Below, one piece after another: positions 24,045 to 34,830 of a DNA stretch of 64,000 bases (within the stretch, counting starts at the first letter, position 1; each line of letters begins with the position of its first letter). A program made the position numbers and the translations under genes. The notes below the pieces were generated by a model, which did no database searches, was not told the DNA's origin, and saw only the letters and a list, made by a program, of their open reading frames with translations. This DNA comes from Enoplosus armatus (lineage: Eukaryota; Chordata; Actinopteri; Centrarchiformes; Enoplosidae): positions 6,729,694 to 6,793,693 of the forward strand of contig NC_092200.1 in the NCBI RefSeq assembly GCF_043641665.1, in the 5' to 3' direction.

Positions 24045-24175
24045 ATAATGTGACACTTTATTCGTCCCTGTGGACAGTTGTGTTCAGAGGTCAGGATCAG
24101 CTTTAGAGCTGCAAACAGAGAGCTGGTTGTGGTTCAGTGTCTTTCTCAAAGACACTTCAGTAAGCAGCTTGATCT
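24045..24175. mobile_element. Possible dispersed repeat fragment
   Basis: 'GACACTTTATTCGTCCC' followed by 'gtggttcagtgtctttctcaaagacacttcag', a phrase that recurs in teleost genomes. Family and ends not determined. Confidence 0.3.
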
Positions 24176-26142
24176 CATATCATAGCTGACGTCCCTTTAA
24201 AATAAATAGTTTGAAAAGTTAGTAGTCTTATTGCAGAATGACACAATATTTTTCATGTGACTCAACAAATGGACAGAAATTGCTTCATAGCCGTTAAGGG
24301 AAATGGTCAGTTGTATAGATTTTAACATTACATTATATATTTTGAAGTTGGTGTGACCATGTTTTATGGCTGCTAGAAATAATGCATTTTTATAACTATG
24401 TTTCTGCATATCTAACCTGACATTATATTATACATTAATACTATTATGAGAGAATCCTTACGTTTTCTACAAACTTTAAATGTTTTTAATAGACATCATG
24501 ATTATTTTATGATGCACCTATTATGTATTTATGATACAGTTGTTATGCGTTTATGATGTGTACCATAATATATCAGTGACATGTTACCTGATAAATAAAG
24601 GTAATAATGACAGCAGAGCTGGAGCTTGAAATACCCGGCTGTGCGTGACCACAGCAGGACTTCTGTCAGGGATTACTGAGCCACGCCAGCTCACCTGGAT
24701 CCATATGGGACTCACAGCTGACTCACGTGCCCTCACCTTCCCCCACGTTCTTACATTTTCCCAAGGACTCTGTAGTGACGTCGCTCTGGAACTCCAAAGT
24801 TACTAGTTAGATCTTGTGCATTTAATAGAACTACAACTAAATTTAATTTTAATAATGTAATATTGAATTTCAGGAAAGGGACATGATGCAAGAAAGTCAA
24901 AAGTCAAGAAAGATGTCCCTTTAAGTGGTCTAGGATTGTAACATCATAACATAAGAATCATTTTCATCAATAAGCCAACATGTAAGAAATAATAGATTTA
25001 CTTCTGCTATTACACATTAAAACAATTCTATATTTTATTTATCATCAAGGCCAAATGTTGTACACCTGGGATGAAACCACAAAGGCCAATCAATGTAATA
25101 ATATTATGTTCTTAGATTATTTGGAATTTTATTGTGAAAATAGCTACACAGAATAAATGTTACAGTGCGTATCAACCTAATTAGAGAAGCATTTTTATTC
25201 TATTTCTATTACTTTTTCACAGACCCACACCTGGTAAAGGTGAAATTTGACAGTGAGCTTCATGTAGTCCTGTGCACAGCTGACCCCTGGTGGCATTAAC
25301 CAAGAGTGCACCTGATTTTACTTTATGGCATCTGGAAAACTGCAGCCACTCCAGCAACTTTCAAATTAAGAAAACATTACATCAAATTCTGATTTTAGAA
25401 ATTTAAAGTATGACATTTGATCTGTGTAAGACTGTGTTACAGATTGTTATCTGTTTCTGACAGACCTGACAGGACAGACCAGGCCCACAGAGAGGAGACA
25501 GGACCTGCAGAGGGAGGAACACACCGACAGATTTTGGGGAACTGGAAGTAGGCTGTTTGCTATTTCAGTGGAAACGTGTTTGATATTTGTTTGAAGTTCA
25601 TAATCCAATAACATGAGCACAAATACACTTCCTGTGTAAGAGACAGCTTTCAGACTGATTGTGTTATTGAAAAAGAAAAATACCAAACAATGTCTAGACA
25701 TTGTTCTGGATGTAGGTTCACTCAATTTAAACATTTATCTAAAAATACGATGCTGCAACTTCTTATCGTTTTCGGACCCAATTCTCTGGTGCCAAAAGTC
25801 TCAGAAATTAGTGAGTTTGGAAGTTGTTATGTAAATTTAAGATGGTAGACTTTTGTTTTTTATATTCACAAGAATGAAGGAGCCACAAAATTGATGATTT
25901 TGTTAAAAATACAGTATATCAAATAAATATCAATAGATTACTCTTACAAATCTCCCACTATCCCGACCCAAAGGTGGAGAAACTGTGTCCAACAATTAAA
26001 CATTATAGACAAGTTAAATTTAAATCTAGATAACAGCAAACAGAAGTTTACACAAATGTGGTAAAGTACAGTGTTTTAGTAAATAAGAAGAGAAGAACAA
26101 AAACAGCTGCTCACACACAAACGCATGCACATACAGACTCAT

Positions 26143-26145
<3 letters not shown>

Positions 26146-26177
<32 letters not shown>
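26146..26177. repeat. (CA)n microsatellite
   Basis: About 15 CA units, preceded by a looser CA-rich lead-in from 26112. Confidence 0.95.
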
Positions 26178-26179
<2 letters not shown>

Positions 26180-26584
26180 TACAATGAGACAACAAAGGAT
26201 AGTTGACCTGGGTCATGACACTCTGCCCTCTCCCCACTTTATTTAGACTATATTTTTTATGTATTTTTATTTTTTAGGAAGTCCTACCGGTGATTCCCAA
26301 AATGGTGCAAGTGGTGTGAATTTCACAGAGCATGGCTTCCTCTCGGATAGAGGATGTTCCCAGCCAATCTTTCATGGATGGAGCAAACAGGAGTCATCGG
26401 AACGAGGAAGTGGGGACAGGTGCTCTGTGGAAGATTCAACGATCCACAGAAAGAAAAAAAACACCAACAGACAATGGTCCACATTTATCTTGTGAACTGC
26501 ACCTCAGCTGAGACTCGGGGTGTTTTTCCTGTCGGTAAATTAAACCAGTTTCATTATAGGTCATCCAGTCTTTAATCAAATCTG

Positions 26585-27393
26585 CCATTTAGTTTAACCA
26601 TATATCCATTTCTATTAGCTAACTATTTCAGCTGTTTATCCATTATTTTAGCTCACAGTCCATTAGCTATATTTCAAACATTTATCATTTAGCTAACTTC
26701 CATATATCCATTAGTTTTAGCTAGCTATTTTAAGTATTTGTACACATTACTTTTAGCTATGTTGACTGTTTATTGTTTTAGCTATTTCACCATCCATTAG
26801 TCTATTTCAACCACTTATCCATTACTATAGGTTATTTTACAATTTATCCGTTACTTTTAGCTGGCTATTTCAAACATTTGTCCATTAGCTAACTATTTCA
26901 AGTTTATCCATTAGCTACTTTTAGCTATTTCAACCGTGTATCCATTACGTTTAACTGTTTCAGTTGTTTCTATTACTTTCAGCTATTTCACAATCCATTA
27001 GCTATCCATTTCAAATATATTACTTATAGTCTTATAGCTAACTATTTCAACCATATACCCTTTATTTTTAGCTAAGTATTTCAACCATTTATCCATTAGC
27101 TAACTACCATATATCCATTACTTTCCATTGCTATCCATTACCGTTAACTATTAACTACAACTAACTGTTGTATTGTAACAGGTACTTTTACTATTTTACT
27201 ATTTCAACTGTCTATTGCTTTAGCTTTCAGCATACATTAGTCCATTTCAACCATCCATTACTTGACTCTTTTCCAATTTATCTATTACTTTTAGTTAGCT
27301 ATTTCACCATTTTCACGTTACTTTGACCAACAAAATACTTTTAATTATCTATTTCAACTGTTCATCCCTTTTAACTTAGCTAACTGTTTCAAC
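26585..27393. repeat. Degenerate AGCTAA/TATTTCAACCATTTATCCATTA minisatellite
   Basis: About 800 bp of imperfect tandem units of roughly 35-50 bp. The core is 'AGCTAACTATTTCAACC' followed by 'ATTTATCCATTACTTTT'. TATTTCA-type cores occur about fifteen times and CCATTA more often. Units differ in length and sequence, so the array is old. The unequal, spacer-less units rule out a CRISPR array. Confidence 0.85.
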
Positions 27394-29680
27394 TTCTCTG
27401 CTGGCTTGCTAACTAGTTTTGATGCACTACCGTGTTGATGTGTGGATATATATGTATATATGTATTAATACTAATTATTTATCTTTTTCAAATTAGGTGA
27501 GCTATTCCACAAGGATGTACGTCTTTGCTTTTCATTAAAATCCTTTTCCCTTTTCCTTGGTAATGGCTATAAATTTAAGTTAGTCATTAATGATGTTTTG
27601 TTAGTCACAGTGCACAATGTTCTTTGCTGTTCAAAAGGATTGCTCACTTTCCCTACAGAAGGGAGGTCCGGAGCCAACAGGGAATCCTGTAACAAGAGGA
27701 CAACTTTAAGAGAGCAAAGTGTGGCCATACGCTGCCAACACCTTTTAGCCTCCCAAAGAAAAACACAGTGGAGAGGAAACTGACTGCTGATGTAGTCATC
27801 TTATACTCACTGCCCGCCTGGACACGAGCTAAAAATTGTCCTGAATGCCACAAGGGGATTCAAACAAAAGAACGGAGAGTGCTGAGCTGATCAGGAGAGG
27901 CCTGGAGTTGATTCAGCTCCCTGACTCAATTCCTGACTGTGAAACAAATGTGCCAGCCAGCTTGAAAAATGTTCCCTGGCACCATACAACCATTTTATAA
28001 CCAGTCCTTGCTTCTCTTTGTCTTATTGTACTCATTTGTGTCAAAATTGTTTATCATATCTAGGCTATATGTAATTTTACAGTTTTATTCATTATGAAGT
28101 CCCTTAAATACTTGTTTTGTTAAATGAAGTCCGGTATTTTACATGAATTCAGTTATTCCCATTTATCTCCTTTAAATTTCCCATTAAATAGCTTCAAAGT
28201 TAGATTAAATGTTTGAAGCTATATCACACATATGGGCCTATTGTGTGAAATGTTAAAATTAACCCATTATTGGTGATTTGTATAGATGCTACATTACATC
28301 AAACTGTCCTTGTATTTCATAAGACATACTAAATATACTGACTGTCAACTGTCTGTAGATGCGTGATACAAATCTAAATTACATACATATTGTCTCAAAA
28401 ATAACTATAATGTAAAGCCTTATATGAAACAGAACTCAAACAAAAGCCAAAGCTTTCTGTGTGTTATGTGTCACGGTCCATTTCATTAGCTATTGAAGTA
28501 AGTCAGGTTAATGGTTTTCGGCTTTGTTTGTTATGGGGTTTAGATGAGACTGAGGATGAATTGAATGTTTTATTGCTCAGTTTATGGTGATTTTGGGGCT
28601 CCATTTTTTTTCTAAAATGCCAGAAATTTCTGGTGAGTTCTTCTGGTTTGATGATTATAAAAAATGTGTTGTATTTTAGGAAGGAATCTTTTTTGTGGTA
28701 GATTTTATTTGTAAATGATGGGAAAGAAAACAAAGTTCTTTGTTTGTAATGTAATGTTTTAAGTCCCTGTAGGCTGGGCACTGGGTATGTGCATGACACA
28801 ATAAATAAACTAATTAATTAACTAACTTTCAAACTGCTGGATATTTGACCTGACACACGATGGACCTACCAAAGGGTCTTTAGGGTGTAAGACGTAACAT
28901 TTTCCATCAGATATGAAAAACAAATACTGATGCAAAGCTGTTAAACCGTGTTGGACTTTATGTTACTGTACCATTGCAGCCGTGCAACAAAAATACTTCA
29001 AAAACCATTTGTGAATAATCCCTGTGAATTCTGACACAGCAGCTGATATCTTGGCACAAAAAGTCGGGGTACCTGTTCAATTTATCAACTATTTATAACT
29101 GGATGTGTGACAAGCGCAGAGCTGGAATCAGAAGAAAAATAAACTATTGAGTCACGGCGTCGAGTGGAGATTGACTGGATCCACTATATATAGTGGGAGC
29201 ACAACTGGACGGTGGTGTGACAGGCAGAGACCATAAAAGCAGGCCGGAGAGGGACAGCATATGCCTGGGATTATGAGCAACCAGCCCTGCTTTAGACAAG
29301 GGACACACCCTCTCCTGCAGCTGTCTCACATGCTGTATTTGCAATCTGCTATCAATGACTTAATCAGTTTGGGCCCTCGCAGCCTCTCTGTGTCTGTCTC
29401 TGAAACTGGACGAGGGAGTCTTCACCTCGACGAGTTTGCCGAGAGCGCTTTTATCATTCGTGTGTGTGCATTACTGTGTTTGTATTTATGATGAAACCAA
29501 ACACTTTTCAAACACAGACGCAGATTCTGAGGTTGTTTTATGTGCACGTGTTTTGTTGTCACGGTAACTCGAGACGAGGCCCGTGCTGTTGGTCAGTAAT
29601 GTATTTGTTGACATCACCGCAAAGAATGTGAGAAGCTGGAGGGAATGTTTGGCATTTTTTTCGTGATAAATAATATTTAT
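27394..29680. other. Intergenic, no gene seen
   Basis: AT-rich except for 29140-29480, which is GC-richer and carries a 16-bp palindrome (29181-29196). No coding sequence recognised. Confidence 0.4.
29181..29196. promoter_or_regulatory. 16-bp perfect palindrome containing a MEF2-type site
   Basis: CCACTATATATAGTGG is its own reverse complement. Its centre CTATATATAG (29184-29193) is an exact match to the MEF2 consensus YTAWWWWTAR. Whether it is bound is unknown. Confidence 0.4.
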
Positions 29681-29684
29681 TGGG

Positions 29685-30020
29685 CACCACTTTCTAATAC
29701 GAGACCGTTTATGAAGGGTTTATAAGTTGTAACTAATGGCTGTATTAATGGTTAATAAATCATGTACTTATCCCAATAATCCATTAATGGGAACAAATTT
29801 GTGGTTTGCAAATTGTGAAAAATCCTGTTGGCTGGTGTTTATTCTTTCTTTTTGGGAAATAATGCAGCTGTAAATGATGTAAGCTTCGTTCAGATCCTCT
29901 CAGAATTTTTCAGAACTCAAAAGTTGCACTTATCAATGGCTCTTTTTTTATTAACCATTAATAAAGCCATTTGTTACAAGTTTTAAAACCTTCATAAACC
30001 TTCCTTATTAAAAAGTGGAA
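29685..30020. mobile_element. Foldback (MITE-like) element with 8-bp flanking duplication
   Basis: About 336 bp with terminal inverted arms of roughly 75 bp (29685-29762 and 29944-30020): the left arm 'CCACTTTCTAATACGAGACC..' pairs with the reverse complement of the right arm 'CCACTTTTTAATAAGGAAGG..', both going on to 'GTTTATGAAGG' and 'AATGGCT.TATTAATGGTTA'. TTATTGGG flanks it on both sides (29677-29684 and 30021-30028). An 8-bp target duplication suggests a non-autonomous hAT-type element. No ORF inside. Confidence 0.65.
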
Positions 30021-30509
30021 TTATTGGGTTCTTTCAGTAGATTACTTGCTTAATCGAGTACAATTGTTTCAGCTCTATTGCATCCGAAATTAAAAATCAT
30101 TGTTTAAAAAAGGTGTAAAGTTAAGAGAAAGGGAAATCTATTAGGAATAATTACTTGCACCTGGATTCAGCTCATAAAGAGGACGTATATTATCTGTACA
30201 TTCAGTGTTGATTCAGGCTGTACAGAACATTCAGCCACAGCTAACATGACATTATAAGGACTAATAAACAGAACTTCACCATGTTTGCATCTGAGTCGGT
30301 CTGATAGGTCTGATATTGATGGTTTGTTGGAGGCTGAATTAAATAAATTGCAGCCGACTCTGCGGGTGAATGAAGCTGTGTTTGTGAAAGGCAGCTACCT
30401 GAGATGAGATTAGGGCAGTGCCATGATTAAGTGCTGCTGTGTTAATGTAGCCGGCCGTCCTGCTGTAATCTCTGAGTGGCTCTCTGCAAACTGCTGGCAG
30501 CGAGGCCCC

Positions 30510-30512
<3 letters not shown>

Positions 30513-30566
<54 letters not shown>
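30513..30566. repeat. (CA)27 microsatellite
   Basis: An uninterrupted run of about 27 AC dinucleotides, the longest CA tract in the window and probably highly polymorphic. Confidence 0.97.
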
Positions 30567-30570
<4 letters not shown>

Positions 30571-32620
30571 ATAGGAACACCATGAAAGCCCTGATTTCCT
30601 GAGCTTTGAGCTGTGCTCTTTTTGCTCTGAGCTTCTTGCTTTTACCTGGAGACATCTTGGTGCGACTGCTTACAGTAACGCAAATATAAATACTGTAAAT
30701 AACTTCAAACACAGACACACAGAATTAAAATGTTAATTACCTCATCAGTGTGGATCAGTTATATGGAAAAGACTTTATTTATATTGTGTGAAATATGCAG
30801 TGTGTACTGTATATTTGGTAGATAAACTTACAATATTTGCACGTTTGTGTGTTTTGTCTGACATTAGGGCCTGTTTCATCTTTAATCATGATATGATTAT
30901 GATATAAAACACTTGGTAAACACTATTTTGCAAATAACATATATATGACTACACTGTGCAAAACATACTGTACATGTCACATGATATTTAGATATATTTT
31001 TTTTAGATGTTTCTTTTCCTTTTAAACAATAAAATACTTTAATTCAACAGAAAAAAGACAGAACACAATCATAATCATTTTCCTCCCATAACAGTAAAAT
31101 GTACAACATACTTCTATTTTTTTTGTATCCCACTCCTTCCTGTGTCTTCAAGATAAACCTTGAAATGCCAAATTCACTCAGTGAGCTCTTCCTCGTCCAT
31201 CAGCCCAGATCAATTAGCGAGGGGAGATAATATCACGGCTGACATGGGGGGTCTGCCTCTCCCTAAGTCTGCGCAGGTGACCCCCCACCCACTCGGCTGA
31301 TGCCTCGGGGATCGCGGCCTGAGCCTGTTGTTATGCACCCATTAGCCATAACAACAGGGAGGATAAACCTGCCACTCAGCTGCAGACTGAATTTAAACAC
31401 ATTCACACCAATTACAGTGGATTGTTCAGCACGGCCCAAAGGGAAACAAGTCAGGTTTGGGTGCGAGGGAAGTAAGAACACGTAACAACACCTTACACAT
31501 ATCAGACATGCTTGTTTGGAGTGAAAACACTCACATCAATAAGACAAATTGTGTATTTTCTTGCCCTCGACAAGAGCTGATGTCATTATTACGACCGTGG
31601 GAAGAAGCAACAATATTTACCTTGAGCTCCAACCACTACTTCTCCTACATAAGAGAATATTTAAAAACATTCAGCATGAACAAAGCGCATGAACATATAC
31701 ACCTCTGGCACATGTTTCCTCTGAAGTGCTAAAAATGGCTCGTGAGGTCAGGGTGATGGACCCCTCTGAGAAGAACCTCTTCCTTTTAAAATAGGAAAAA
31801 CCTCTATTTATAAAATGGGACTCTTCCTCAGCTATAAATGCCTTGACTTATCCTCAAGGTTTGATCTGATCCCTTAAAGATTTTTTACCTGATAAATTTG
31901 ACATATGATGAAGCAACAGACCGGCGTTAGCGGATAAATATACCGCAGGGTATATCAGTATACCCACAGAAATAAAACCTGATGTCATTGCTATGTTATT
32001 ATGCATAGCAGGAGGATGGATATTGAAAAGGACTTCATGTTCAGCTGTGAAAACACACAAAATAAACTGTCACCATTGTTCAATGGAGGTGTAGTAGACC
32101 ACAGTGGATTTTATTGGCCTCTAGCATTAATCAGAAGAGACTAAATCATTTACAGGCAGGATGTCCGGAGCATAAACCGGCTCCCATGCTGCGAAAACAA
32201 GGCGCCGTGTGTAACGCAGACACTGAGATTACCTCCACTCTGCTCGGGCCAGGAAGCCGGGTCGCTGCCCCGCTTCCAGGTGAGCAACTGGTGCTGCTGG
32301 GCGCCCATTCAGCTCCATGTGGAAGTGGGAAAAACCAACAGAGATAGAGCCATATAATACAGAGCCAACACTGAACGGTGGTGTTGTACCACGTGTAAAA
32401 TCATGTGAAAAGTGAATTTGTTCTCTAAGCATTTTCATTTTAAACTCACTGACCAATCAGTAGCGTCTGCTTTTAGGTGACAGAGCTCTCGATTTAGAAA
32501 GTAAAACCTAAAATAAAACTATGGAGTTTAAAATGTGCCAGCATTATGAAGAAAGAAAGCTTCACCCAGTGTCGACTGAAATGTAAAAGAATGTGAGATA
32601 ATAAATACAAGAGAGGATGA
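30567..32620. other. Intergenic 3' flank of sox17
   Basis: AT-rich to about 31130. Then two GC-richer, low-repeat blocks (31130-31480 and 32100-32340) have homeodomain-like TTAGC/ATTA cores and the inverted repeat at 31324-31358. No protein-coding evidence. Confidence 0.4.
31324..31358. promoter_or_regulatory. Perfect 12-bp inverted repeat with 11-bp loop
   Basis: CCTGTTGTTATG at 31324-31335 is the exact reverse complement of CATAACAACAGG at 31347-31358; the loop is CACCCATTAGC. The arms hold SOX-like AACAAC cores and the loop a homeodomain-like ATTAG core. It could be a paired binding site or a short hairpin. Confidence 0.45.
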
Positions 32621-32981
32621 GTCTATTTGCAAAAATTTATTTCTCAAAAGTGCAAAAAGTATAAAAAAAACACCTTCGGTATATACATAAACTTTAAAAT
32701 AGTGACTGTACAATATTTATTATCACAAAATGAATTCATATCCCAGCAAGGGAGGAAGAAAAAAGTTAAAACCCAGTGTTCATGTTAAAGTATTCTTTTC
32801 TTAGACAGATACAGTACAACAGTCTTCTCCAAAGCTTCATTTTAAAATCTCATGGGTTTTCTGCGCTAGTAGTGACAGAATTTTTTCTTTTTAAATACAA
32901 ACATTTTTGTTCAAATTTAGCCACAGAGATTTGAGGTCAGATCATGTGTCCTTGCAGCAGGGTAACAGGCCAGGCAGGAGG
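32620..32981 (-). other. sox17: sox17 3' UTR
   Basis: AT-rich non-coding sequence between the sox17 TAA and the AATAAA hexamers. The exact end is inferred. Confidence 0.5.
32636..32641 (-). promoter_or_regulatory. Polyadenylation signal of sox17
   Basis: AATAAA on the minus strand about 340 bp after the sox17 stop. Another candidate lies at 32716-32721. Confidence 0.5.
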
Positions 32982-34538
32982 TTAGGAGTTGTTGTAGCTA
33001 CAGTAATACACAGCTGTGCTGGCGTCTGACAGCACCGATGATATGAGGCTTTCAGGTCCTTGCATGCCGGCCTCGTGTGGCCCGTACGACAAGCCTGTCA
33101 TGTCCGCACGCGCTGAAGAGGAACTCAAATACTGCTCGAACTCGCTGCGGTCCACCTCGGCCAGCAGCTCAGAGTGGTGCATCTGCTCCACGCTGTCTGC
33201 AGAGTGAGAGTGGGAGTCAGGAGGGGGGGAGAGCTGTCCTGCCCCACCAGGATGCCGCTTGGGGTGGCTGGGACTGCAGTGCTGAGTGTAATACATGGCC
33301 AGAGGGTTGGGGCATCCCATGTAGGAAGGGGGAAGGGTGGCAGGCTGAGGGGGCTGCTCTTGAGCTGAGGCAGGGTGTCGGTGCAGGATGGAGTTGCTGT
33401 GGTGGTTGGAGAGGGGGTCCTGGGGCTGGTACTCTGCCGCCTGGGAGTGGTAAGCGTACGCAGGCATCATGTGGCAGTCCTCTTGTGAATGAGGAGGGAA
33501 GAACATGGAGTCTGACTCCACAGCGTCCAGAGGAGAGGTGTCAGGCGTGGGGAGGCTGTAGGTTTCATAAGAGGGGCCCCCAAGAGCCTGAGCATCTCGG
33601 TAGTGGCTGAGCGGCTGTGGAGGAAGTTGGAAGCCGTGCTCGTGGTAGCCCAGGCCCAGACTCTCCACACACACTCTGCCGTCCCCGGACATCGACTGGG
33701 CCTGGTGATCGGACACGCCGTGCACTAGAAAGCCAGAGTCCAACCTCTTAATCCTCTTCACCTGCTTCCGCCGCCGAGGTCGGTACTTGTAGTTGGGGTG
33801 ATCCTGCATGTGCTGAACCCGCAGCCGCTCGGCCTCCTCCACAAAGGGCTGCTTCTCCGTGACAGGAAGGGCTTTCCATGATTTCCCTGCAGGTCAAGAG
33901 GAGAGCGCACATCAATGATATGTCAGCAGATACTGTACGCAGCCTGGTGATGCACACAAAAATAGCTTGTTGCCATTTTAGGGGGCAGGGACAGGTTTTT
34001 CAGGTTACATGTGCAGCTTAACTCAGACACAGTAACTTTTAATAACATGGTAACATCACCTGCTGATAGAGAGCTAAGCATTCATACGTTGTTTGAGAAT
34101 AAAAACATAAAAATAACAAGCAGCTAAAACTCAATGGGGAAAATAATAATAATGTGGCAATCAATCTTTAATAACCTGTGCAGACCTGGCTGATAGGCGA
34201 GCAACAACAGATCGATTCAACTAAGTATAAAATGACTTACCCAACATTTTGCTCAGCTCCGCGTTGTGCAGGTCCGGGTTTTGCTGCGCCAGTCTCTTGC
34301 GCTCATCCTTCGCCCAGACCATGAAGGCGTTCATGGGCCGTCGGATCCGCGGCTCGTTCTTCCCGCGATTCTGGCTGCCGGAGCTGGAGGCGCACGGCTC
34401 GTTTTTCACTTTGGTGTCCCCAAGAGGACTGAGAGGGTCGGCCCACTGGCAGTGTCCCATTCCAGGCATCATGACTGACATCGTACACCTTGCCTGGGTC
34501 TGATCGTCGCTGGCGTAACCCGCATCGGGACTACTCAT
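32982..34538 (-). CDS. sox17: Sox17, SOX group F HMG-box transcription factor
   Basis: Nuclear DNA-binding factor for endoderm specification and vascular development; it binds ACAAT-type motifs and interacts with beta-catenin. Two coding exons: 34538-34241 and 33886-32982 (TAA), together 400 residues (human 414). The intron splits a Gly codon (phase 1) inside the HMG box. The HMG box is about residues 64-142 ([19 protein letters not shown], then [20 protein letters not shown], ending in [13 protein letters not shown] with the C-terminal NLS). The C-terminal half is Pro/His/Gln/Ser-rich; DRSEFEQYL at 345-353 is the group F beta-catenin-binding motif, and the extreme end [12 protein letters not shown] is typical of Sox17. 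The start [13 protein letters not shown] is the conserved Sox17 start; an in-frame ATG 31 codons upstream lies before a probable splice acceptor and was not used. The paralogue sox32 lies 22 kb upstream on the same strand. Confidence 0.97.
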
Positions 34539-34830
34539 CTCTGTCCAGCTGGTTTGGAGAGCCACCGGATAGCTCGCAGAGGCGACAACACACCGAGAGC
34601 AGCCTGCAGATAGATAATAAGAACTTAACAAGGTTTCTGGCTCTCAAGCTGGAATGGAAAAAGAATTAGTCACATCCATTAGTCGCTTTCTGGAGACGCG
34701 TGGACTGAACGGTACCAACTACTCCGCGCTGGATGTGAAGGTTGGTGCGCTATAAACTCACAGGCAGCCAATCACCATGTGGTGGGAGTGCCCACTACTA
34801 CAAAGGTGTAAAAAAGTTTCGAGTACCCGC
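34539..34830 (-). promoter_or_regulatory. sox17: sox17 5' UTR / promoter-proximal region
   Basis: Upstream of the ATG, on the gene strand, are a strong acceptor-like sequence TATCTATCTGCAG|GCTGC (exon border at 34603), an ATTGG (inverted CCAAT) at 34768-34772, a TTTATAG element near 34750 and a CCTTTGT SOX/TCF-like core near 34800-34806. It is either the core promoter itself or the end of an intron after a noncoding first exon. Not resolved by sequence alone. Confidence 0.4.

Noticed and set aside
26585..27393. CRISPR-like array
   Set aside because: Repeats are degenerate, unit length varies, there are no unique spacers, and this is a vertebrate genome.
30339..30718. ORFs encoding (CV)n or (VC)n
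   Set aside because: Translation of the CA microsatellite.
33077..33610. 177-codon plus-strand open stretch opposite sox17 exon 2
   Set aside because: Antisense shadow of the GC-rich sox17 C-terminal exon; no domain.
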